From contig CAJPST010000131.1 in assembly GCA_905373425.1 (NCBI GenBank), positions 1 to 6,154 on the forward strand: DNA of 6,154 bases, given 5' to 3'. The translations under genes and the position numbers were made by a program. Positions 1 through 4,890 of this stretch are shown here, in pieces. The stretch's first letter is position 1, and each line of letters begins with the position of its first letter. This DNA is from an uncultured Mesocricetibacter sp. GTDB taxonomy: Bacteria > Pseudomonadota > Gammaproteobacteria > Enterobacterales > Pasteurellaceae. The notes under the pieces are model-generated. The model searched no databases. It was not told the origin of the DNA and saw only the letters and a program-made list of their open reading frames with translations.

Positions 1-56
1 TGCATAATCGTATGGCGGCGCTGTTGTGTATTACGATGTTGAAAGTTTCGTTTCAT
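1..56 (-). CDS. Possible start of an unidentified gene running off the left edge
   Basis: An ATG at 56-54 on the minus strand opens a frame that stays open to the window edge, giving about 18 codons (MKRNFQHRNTQQRRHTIM). Two in-frame TAA codons lie a few codons upstream, so the frame cannot start earlier. A good sigma-70-like promoter (116-89) sits in front, which would give a leader of about 26 nt. The visible residues are strongly basic and I do not recognise them; no function is proposed. There is no clear Shine-Dalgarno sequence. On the opposite strand a frame is also open from the edge to a TAA at 87-89, so a convergent plus-strand gene ending there is a real alternative. The stretch is too short to decide. 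Confidence 0.3.
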   Translation of the reverse strand, partial: MKRNFQHRNTQQRRHTIM

Positions 57-88
57 TACAAATTCTATTTATTAAATTTCGGTTCGTA

Positions 89-116
89 ATTATATAGAAG
101 TGAAAATGAAATGCAA
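89..116 (-). promoter_or_regulatory. Candidate sigma-70 promoter reading toward the left edge
   Basis: On the minus strand, TTGCAT (116-111) and a perfect TATAAT (94-89) are separated by 16 bp. Transcription would begin near position 82. It lies just beyond the mgtC-like gene's terminator, as expected for a new transcription unit in the same direction. The DNA here is very AT-rich, so a chance match is possible. Confidence 0.4.
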
Positions 117-152
117 ATAAAAAAACGGCAGATTTTTTTGTCTGCCGTTTTT
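117..152 (-). terminator. Intrinsic terminator after the mgtC-like gene, probably bidirectional
   Basis: A perfect 12-bp stem pairs 121-132 (AAAAACGGCAGA) with 141-152 (TCTGCCGTTTTT) around an 8-nt loop. On the minus strand the stem is followed by a T-rich run, and it starts about 47 bp after the mgtC-like stop. On the plus strand the stem ends in five Ts and is followed by ATATT, so it could also stop a gene converging from the left. Confidence 0.85.
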
Positions 153-199
153 ATATTAATTAAACGATTGCGCAATAAAGGCGGAATTAACACGTTCTT

Positions 200-931
200 T
201 TAACTAATTAGATCTACTCCGATCACTTCCGGTTGCTGTTTTAATGCCACATAAATTTTATGCAATAAACTATAATCTTCAATATCTATGTTAATAATTA
301 ATTTAACTTCACCGTTATATAAATCTTTAAGTTCCATTGAGTCGAATTTATTTTCCTGAACATCAAATAAAGCGGTAACTTTTTCAACTGCCTCAACATT
401 ATTTAAATGAATCGTAAAAATAGCCTCAATATCTTTTTCCTGTTTTTTATTATGCACAAAACGGTGGACTATCGGACTTAAGCGGATAGCGATCAGAATC
501 ATTACCGTTGCAATCACCGCATCAAAAAAGAAGCCTGCACCGGTGGCAATACCGATTCCGGCAGCAGCCCAGATAATAGCTGAAGTAGTTAGACCGGAAA
601 TTGCATCATTGCTTTTGCGTAGAATTACTCCTGCACCAAGAAAACCAATGCCGCTTATTACTTGTGCAGCTAAGCGCATTGGATCCGTACGAATATTTTC
701 CGACACTGCAGAATAATATTCGGCTGATTGAATTGACACAATAGTCAAAATACAAGTAGTAATCGAAATAATTGCACAGGTTTTCACGCCAACCGGTTTA
801 CGTTTTAATTCACGCTCTAAACCAATAAACGAACCAAGCAATAAGGCGATAAAAGTTTTCGCCAGAATCAATAAATGTGGGGTTTGTAAGATGGTATTAA
901 TAACGAACTTGATGTCCAAGAGTATATTCAT
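200..931 (-). CDS. MgtC/SapB-family inner-membrane protein with C-terminal ACT-like domain
   Basis: This 243-residue protein belongs to the MgtC/SapB membrane family. The family signature is clear: GSFIGLERELKRKPVGVKT at about residues 33-51, DPMRLAAQVISGIGFLGAG at 83-101, then GLTTSAIIWAAAGIGIATGAG at 113-133. Hydrophobic stretches at roughly 20-38, 50-68, 91-106, 113-129 and 132-150 suggest five membrane segments. The soluble tail (about 166-243) alternates strand- and helix-like stretches and looks like the ACT-like domain of longer MgtC proteins. In Salmonella and Mycobacterium, MgtC aids survival in macrophages and growth at low Mg2+, and in Salmonella it inhibits the F1Fo ATPase. Many family members are not virulence factors, so the role here is inferred only. 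ATG 931 is used because no other Met occurs before residue 84; it lacks a good Shine-Dalgarno sequence. The gene follows mutS by 107 bp with its own candidate promoter and terminator. Confidence 0.88.
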   Translation of the reverse strand: MNILLDIKFVINTILQTPHLLILAKTFIALLLGSFIGLERELKRKPVGVKTCAIISITTCILTIVSIQSAEYYSAVSENIRTDPMRLAAQVISGIGFLGAGVILRKSNDAISGLTTSAIIWAAAGIGIATGAGFFFDAVIATVMILIAIRLSPIVHRFVHNKKQEKDIEAIFTIHLNNVEAVEKVTALFDVQENKFDSMELKDLYNGEVKLIINIDIEDYSLLHKIYVALKQQPEVIGVDLIS

Positions 932-982
932 TCTATGTTTTTTATATTAGAGATAAGAACTATTATTTTTTATTTTTTAAGC

Positions 983-1025
983 GGCGCCTATTCTATAACC
1001 TTTCAAATTATTTGCAATAGGAGCC
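983..1025 (-). promoter_or_regulatory. Candidate promoter of the mgtC-like gene inside an imperfect inverted repeat
   Basis: On the minus strand, TTGCAA (1017-1012) and TAGAAT (995-990) are 16 bp apart, placing the start of transcription near 983 and leaving a leader of about 50 nt. The same interval carries a 10-bp inverted repeat with one mismatch: GGCGCCTATT (983-992) and AATAGGAGCC (1016-1025), with 23 nt between the arms. The arms overlap the -10 and -35 boxes, as an operator would. On the minus strand the repeat is followed by an A-rich rather than T-rich run, so it does not look like a mutS terminator. Confidence 0.4.
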
Positions 1026-1038
1026 GGTTATGAAAAAA

Positions 1039-3615
1039 TTAAACCAGCTTTTTTAATTGATACAAATATGCCAAAGCCTGTTTTGGGCTGAGATCATCCG
1101 GGTCGAGTTTTTCCAGCATTTCCATTACTACATTTTTGCTATTATCTGTTTCCATTAAGTCAAGTTCACCCTGCGACTGATTAATTATGCGTAAATCTTG
1201 AATACGCTGATCGGCATTTTGCTGTGATAGTTTTTCCAGCTGTTTCAGCTTTTGTTTTGCCAATGTGATAACACTTTGTGGTACGCCGGCTAAAGCAGCA
1301 ACCGCAAGGCCGTAACTTTTGCTTGCCGCTCCTTCTTGTACCTCATGCATGAAAACAATGGTGTTATCGTGCTCCATTGCATCCAGATGTACATTTGCCG
1401 TACCGGAAAGTTGTTCAGGCAAGACGGTTAATTCAAAATAATGGGTAGCAAATAATGTTAATGAACGTGTTTTTTTCGCCAGCCATTCAGCGCATGCCCA
1501 AGCTAATGATAAACCGTCGTAAGTAGATGTGCCACGTCCTATTTCATCAATTAAAACAAGGCTTTGTGAAGTTGCTTGATGTAAAATATTAGCCATTTCG
1601 GTCATTTCGACCATGAAGGTTGAGCGGCCCGAGGCAAGATCATCGGAGGCGCCAATTCGGGTGAAGATGCGGTCAGTCTGACCGATAACCGCACTTTCTG
1701 CCGGTACAAAACTACCGATATATGCCATCAACACAATTAGTGCGGTTTGTCGCATATAAGTACTTTTACCGCCCATGTTGGGGCCGGTAATAATCAGTAA
1801 ATGGCGTTGCGGGTTAAGGGCCAGCGGATTAGCGATAAAAGGATCTTTCATTACTCTTTCCACCACAGGATGACGCCCGTTGTGAATTTGGATGCCGATT
1901 TCATCGCTGAATTGAGGGCAGACGTAATTCAAGCTGTCGGCGCGTTCTGCCAGGTTAGTCAGCACATCCAGTTTAGCTAAGGTCTGTGCTGTCAACTGCA
2001 GTGCGCCTAAGTGCGGTAGGATTTGATCAAAAATTTCATCATACAATTGTTTTTCGAGTGCTAAAGCAGCTCCTTTAGCTTTCAGTACTTTGTCTTCGTA
2101 AGTTTTCAGTTCGGGAATAATGTAACGCTCGGCATTTTTTAGTGTTTGCCGACGTACATAGTGAATCGGCGCTTTGTGTGCCTGCCCCTGACTGATTTGA
2201 ATATAGTAACCGTGTACCGCGTTAAATCCGACTTTCAGAGTATCGATACCGGTTGCTTCACGTTCACGAATTTCCAAGTCTTCTAAATATTTAGTTGCAC
2301 CGTCAGATAACGAACGCCATTCGTCCAGTTCCGCATTATAGCCTTCGGCAATCACACCACCGTCACGAATCAGTAGTGGCGGGTTATCAATAATTGCTTG
2401 CTGTAACAATTCAAACAGCCCCTCAAATTCGCCGAGTTGATTTGAAAGTGCGGTCATTTTTTTGGAAGTTTTTAACACGGAGCGAATAAGCGGAATTTGT
2501 TCCAATGCCGTGCGAAGTCGAGTTAAATCACGCGGGCGGGCAGTACGCAAGGCTACTCGAGTCAGAATACGTTCCATATCGCCGACCTGTTGTAACGATG
2601 TTTGCAGTTCGGTGATTAAATCCTGTTGTAAAATTTCACTAATAACTTGTTGTCGTTGTTGCAATTTTTCAATATCACGAATTGGCTGGTGGATCCAACG
2701 TTTCAACAGGCGGCTACCCATCGGTGTTACGCATTTGTCTAATACGGCAGCCAGTGTATTTTCCGAGCCACCGGCAAGATTTTGGGTGAGTTCCAGATTG
2801 CGCCGTGTTGCCACATCCAATTGAATATGTTCGTTATTTTGAATGAGATTAATACTTTGAATATGCGGTAGCGCACTACGTTGGGTTTCGCGTGCATATT
2901 GTAGTAAACAACCTGCCGCACAAAGCCCGAGTAAGGCTTTTTCCACTCCGAAAGCGCGCAAATCTTGTGTGCCGAATTGACGATTGAGTTGCTGAATTGC
3001 AGTTCCCAATTCAAATTCCCAAATTGGACGGCGACGTAATCCTTTTGCATTTTCAATCAGTTGCATATCGGAAAAATCCTCGCAGTAAAGCAATTCTACC
3101 GGAGCAATGCGTTGCAGTTCCGCTTGCAGATTTTCTTTTGTTGCGGGTTCACTGAGTTGAAAACGTCCTGAAGTCATATCCAATGTCGCCAGTCCGAAAC
3201 GTTCTTTTTCCTGATAGACCGCAGCAATCAAATTATCCTGCCGTTCTGGCAACAGAGCTTCGTCGCTGACTGTGCCCGGCGTAACTATGCGCACAATTTT
3301 GCGTTCTACCGGCCCTTTTGCCGTAGCCGGATCACCAACTTGTTCGCAAATTGCCACCGATTCGCCGAGTTCCACCAACTTCGCTAGATACCCTTCCACT
3401 GCATGATAAGGTACACCAGCCATAGGAATGGGTTGTCCTGCCGATTGCCCGCGTTTTGTGAGCGAAATATCAAGCAATGCCGCTGCTTTTTTGGCATCAT
3501 CATAAAACAGCTCATAAAAATCCCCCATGCGATAGAATAGTAATACATCGGGGCTTTCAGCTTTGAGTGCTAGATATTGACGCATCATCGGCGTATGTAA
3601 ATCAGAATTTTCCAT
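1039..3615 (-). CDS. mutS: DNA mismatch repair protein MutS
   Basis: MutS is the dimeric sensor of methyl-directed mismatch repair: it binds mispairs and small loops and, with ATP, recruits MutL. The protein has 858 residues, close to the 853 of E. coli. The mismatch-reading motif is in GDFYELF, with F33 wedging into the helix and E35 contacting the base (F36 and E38 in E. coli). The connector, lever and clamp domains follow to about residue 560. The ATPase has Walker A GPNMGGKST (611-619, lysine 617), Walker B LVLIDE (D690, E691), then GRGTSTYDG and FATHYFEL. The C-terminus carries the conserved segment KSYGLAVAALAGVP and ends in DPDDLSPKQALAYLYQLKKLV-like sequence, matching the E. coli tetramerisation tail. 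No key residue is missing. ATG 3615 gives the expected N-terminus (MRQYLALK after a short leader). The Shine-Dalgarno is weak (GAG, 8 nt before ATG). The gene contains three exact uptake signals. Confidence 0.98.
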   Translation of the reverse strand: MENSDLHTPMMRQYLALKAESPDVLLFYRMGDFYELFYDDAKKAAALLDISLTKRGQSAGQPIPMAGVPYHAVEGYLAKLVELGESVAICEQVGDPATAKGPVERKIVRIVTPGTVSDEALLPERQDNLIAAVYQEKERFGLATLDMTSGRFQLSEPATKENLQAELQRIAPVELLYCEDFSDMQLIENAKGLRRRPIWEFELGTAIQQLNRQFGTQDLRAFGVEKALLGLCAAGCLLQYARETQRSALPHIQSINLIQNNEHIQLDVATRRNLELTQNLAGGSENTLAAVLDKCVTPMGSRLLKRWIHQPIRDIEKLQQRQQVISEILQQDLITELQTSLQQVGDMERILTRVALRTARPRDLTRLRTALEQIPLIRSVLKTSKKMTALSNQLGEFEGLFELLQQAIIDNPPLLIRDGGVIAEGYNAELDEWRSLSDGATKYLEDLEIREREATGIDTLKVGFNAVHGYYIQISQGQAHKAPIHYVRRQTLKNAERYIIPELKTYEDKVLKAKGAALALEKQLYDEIFDQILPHLGALQLTAQTLAKLDVLTNLAERADSLNYVCPQFSDEIGIQIHNGRHPVVERVMKDPFIANPLALNPQRHLLIITGPNMGGKSTYMRQTALIVLMAYIGSFVPAESAVIGQTDRIFTRIGASDDLASGRSTFMVEMTEMANILHQATSQSLVLIDEIGRGTSTYDGLSLAWACAEWLAKKTRSLTLFATHYFELTVLPEQLSGTANVHLDAMEHDNTIVFMHEVQEGAASKSYGLAVAALAGVPQSVITLAKQKLKQLEKLSQQNADQRIQDLRIINQSQGELDLMETDNSKNVVMEMLEKLDPDDLSPKQALAYLYQLKKLV
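1688..1696 (-). repeat. DNA uptake signal sequence within mutS (ATPase domain)
   Basis: An exact AAGTGCGGT on the minus strand, preceded by an extra A (AAAGTGCGGT) as in the extended Haemophilus consensus. It is read in mutS as the codons for E-S-A-V just after Walker A. A one-mismatch copy (TAGTGCGGT, plus strand) lies at 1738-1746. Confidence 0.85.
2009..2017 (+). repeat. DNA uptake signal sequence within mutS
   Basis: An exact AAGTGCGGT on the plus strand, antisense to mutS, where it encodes L-P-H-L. It is followed by AGGATTT and further AT-rich bases, in keeping with the AT-rich flank of the extended uptake consensus. Confidence 0.85.
2446..2454 (+). repeat. DNA uptake signal sequence within mutS, extended match
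   Basis: An exact AAGTGCGGT on the plus strand with a leading A and then CATTTTTTT. This is the best fit in the window to the extended Haemophilus uptake consensus (core, one free base, purine, AT-rich run). In mutS it encodes T-A-L, a different reading phase from the other two copies. Confidence 0.88.
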
Positions 3616-3650
3616 GAAATCGGCTCATTGTTTGAAGGAGTAAATTGTGC

Positions 3651-3656
3651 ATTATA
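3651..3656 (-). promoter_or_regulatory. Candidate -10 box of the mutS promoter
   Basis: A perfect TATAAT on the minus strand at 3656-3651, 35 bp before the mutS ATG, would start transcription near 3644 with a leader of about 29 nt. No good -35 box is present at 16-18 bp. That position falls at the T-run and stem of the preceding hairpin terminator, so the promoter may depend on an activator or be weak. Confidence 0.45.
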
Positions 3657-3669
3657 GCCTGAAATAGGC

Positions 3670-3725
3670 AAAAAATACCGCACTTTTGGTGCTTTTATGC
3701 AAAGCCATGAGAGCAAAAGTGCGGT
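3670..3725 (-). terminator. Uptake-signal inverted pair acting as terminator of the NUDIX operon
   Basis: Two oppositely oriented uptake signals, ACCGCACTT at 3677-3685 and AAGTGCGGT at 3717-3725, extend to a perfect 12-bp stem (3677-3688 with 3714-3725). The 25-nt loop contains a smaller nested hairpin, GCTTT (3691-3695) with AAAGC (3701-3705). On the minus strand the stem is followed by ATTTTTTG, as expected for an intrinsic terminator, and it begins 22 bp after the stop of the unknown gene. Inverted uptake-signal pairs doubling as terminators are well known in Pasteurellaceae. The long loop makes it a weaker terminator than the one after eno. Confidence 0.75.
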
Positions 3726-3747
3726 TAAAATTTGACGTGTTTTAGCG

Positions 3748-4152
3748 TTATTTAAGCCATTGTGCAACCAATTTATCGGTGATTTCTTCATGCGACCACA
3801 TGCTGCTGATGTCCGGCATAGGAAATTTACTATGGTTATAGCCGACCAAACGGGTGAAATCAAAAGAGGCGTGCGGATAGCCGTTGACTAGTAAAAAAGC
3901 TTGATTGCCGTCTTCCGACCAACAGATTTGAAACTTACGCGCTTCATGGCGTCCTTCAATACTATCCACGCCGTACACATATAAGCTGTCAGCAATCGGT
4001 TGAGCAGGATTATTCAAATCCATCGCATAAAAATAGCCGGTTTCACCATCATCTTCAAACATAACGACAAAATGCTCATGTACCGTAGAATGGGCACCGA
4101 AGTGCTTTTTCTGGCCGATTAGATGGTCATCTTCTAAAACTAAATGCAACAT
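3748..4152 (-). CDS. Conserved hypothetical protein of 134 residues, second gene of the NUDIX operon
   Basis: I do not recognise a function. The protein looks soluble and cytoplasmic: no signal peptide, no membrane segment, acidic with many aromatic residues. Alternating hydrophobic stretches (HFVVMFEDD, 27-35; TGYFYAMDL, 38-46; RKFQICWSEDGNQAFLLVNG, 72-91) suggest a mostly beta fold, followed by a helical C-terminus (HEEITDKLVAQWL). From memory it resembles the small bacterial DUF2251 group, but I could not check this. The gene is convincing as coding. It starts 9 bp after the NUDIX stop, has a good Shine-Dalgarno (AAGGA, 6 nt before ATG 4152), and ends just before a terminator. Its Shine-Dalgarno overlaps the NUDIX stop codon (TAAGGA), which points to translational coupling and a shared purpose or at least shared expression. 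Confidence 0.8.
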   Translation of the reverse strand: MLHLVLEDDHLIGQKKHFGAHSTVHEHFVVMFEDDGETGYFYAMDLNNPAQPIADSLYVYGVDSIEGRHEARKFQICWSEDGNQAFLLVNGYPHASFDFTRLVGYNHSKFPMPDISSMWSHEEITDKLVAQWLK

Positions 4153-4164
4153 AATATTTCCTTA
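4153..4164 (-). promoter_or_regulatory. Ribosome binding site overlapping the NUDIX stop codon
   Basis: On the minus strand the NUDIX stop TAA (4164-4162) runs straight into GGA, giving TAAGGA as the Shine-Dalgarno for the next ATG at 4152. Ribosomes finishing the NUDIX frame are thus placed on the start of the downstream gene, the usual layout for coupled translation. It also supports ATG 4152 as the true start. Confidence 0.7.
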
Positions 4165-4791
4165 ATCAAATTCAGTTATCCAATGTTTGCTATGATAGGC
4201 TTGAAAGCAGAGCTCAACTTGTTCTTTGGTATTTTTCTCATTATTCATTTCGGGTAATTCGTCGAGTGTGAAATATGCCGATTGTAGGGTTTCGCTATTG
4301 TGTTGAAATTTTCCGCCGAGCAGTTCGCACATAACGAAGGCTTTTAACACGCGATAGGCAAAAGGCGGATAATTGCGTTTGTGTTGGGCGTGAATTGCGA
4401 TAAGAAAACGAGGTTTGACATCTAATCCGGCTTCTTCTTTAACCTCTTTCACCGTATTACTGTCTATAGTTTCCAACACATCCACCCAACCGCCGGGTAA
4501 CGACCATAAACCGTCATTTTCTTGTACTAACAGGATTTTGTCATGTTTAAAAATCGCAGCCCGAGAATCAATTTTGGGAGTTTGATAACCTTGTTCATGG
4601 CAAAAAAGCGACTTCACTTTTTCAACCGGAATATCAGTTTTATAGCTTAGCATCTCTGCGGCAATATCACGCAAACGCTCGTAACGCTCAATATCATAAA
4701 TATTTTTACAATAAGCTAGGCCGTTTTGCGCAATACTTTGAATTTCAATGGCCCAAGTCAGCCATGGTTCAGTGAGAAGGGGATTATTCAT
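4162..4791 (-). CDS. NUDIX hydrolase with NUDIX-specific N-terminal domain
   Basis: NUDIX enzymes hydrolyse nucleoside diphosphates linked to another group, using Mg2+ or Mn2+. In this 209-residue protein the box is G101-x5-E107-x7-K115-E116-V117-K118-E119-E120-A121-G122-L123. It matches the consensus except for lysine in place of the usual arginine, which as I recall is common in this subfamily. The metal-binding glutamates E116, E119 and E120 are present. Residues about 8-70 (WAIEIQSIAQNGLAYCKN, YDIERYERLRDIAAEML, then LFCHEQGYQTPKID) form the N-terminal domain typical of the Bacillus/Streptococcus group whose characterised members cleave ADP-ribose or CDP-choline. The substrate here cannot be told from sequence. 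ATG 4791 has a good Shine-Dalgarno (GGAG, 9 nt upstream). The gene begins about 20 bp after the eno terminator and is coupled to the downstream unknown gene. Confidence 0.93.
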   Translation of the reverse strand: MNNPLLTEPWLTWAIEIQSIAQNGLAYCKNIYDIERYERLRDIAAEMLSYKTDIPVEKVKSLFCHEQGYQTPKIDSRAAIFKHDKILLVQENDGLWSLPGGWVDVLETIDSNTVKEVKEEAGLDVKPRFLIAIHAQHKRNYPPFAYRVLKAFVMCELLGGKFQHNSETLQSAYFTLDELPEMNNEKNTKEQVELCFQAYHSKHWITEFD

Positions 4792-4806
4792 ATTACAAAA
4801 CTCCGT

Positions 4807-4849
4807 AAAAAATCACCGCACTTTTCATTTTTCAACAAAAAGTGCGGTG
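4807..4849 (-). terminator. Uptake-signal inverted pair acting as terminator of eno
   Basis: Opposed uptake signals ACCGCACTT (4815-4823) and AAGTGCGGT (4840-4848) extend to a perfect 12-bp stem, CACCGCACTTTT (4814-4825) with AAAAGTGCGGTG (4838-4849), around a 12-nt loop. On the minus strand the stem is followed by GATTTTTTACGG, a classic intrinsic terminator, 41 bp after the eno stop. The T-run ends directly against the NUDIX Shine-Dalgarno (ACGGAG), so terminator and ribosome binding site are adjacent. Confidence 0.87.
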
Positions 4850-4890
4850 TGTTTTTCGTTCGTTTTTAGAAAATTAAACTAACCGATTGA

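Noticed and set aside
2462..2824. A 120-codon open frame on the plus strand within mutS
   Set aside because: It lies fully antisense to the well-conserved mutS coding sequence, is rich in Cys, Arg and Ser as expected of a reverse-frame shadow, and resembles no known protein.
2739..3056. A 105-codon minus-strand frame overlapping mutS in another phase
   Set aside because: It sits entirely within mutS with no ribosome binding site and no recognisable domain.
3635..3663. Plus-strand GAAGGAG followed by GTG as a small ORF start
   Set aside because: The frame ends after six codons at a TAG (3663); it is more simply the complement of the mutS leader.
3670..3725. Inverted repeat as a mobile-element end or a miniature transposon
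   Set aside because: The arms are the uptake signal itself, there are no target-site duplications, and the hairpin sits exactly where a terminator is expected.
3585..3863. A 92-codon minus-strand frame spanning the end of the unknown gene, the terminator and the start of mutS
   Set aside because: It reads through a terminator hairpin and overlaps two better supported genes in another phase.
4162..4791. Lysine for arginine in the NUDIX box as a sign of an inactive enzyme
   Set aside because: All three catalytic glutamates are present, and the change is conservative and, as far as I recall, frequent in this subfamily.
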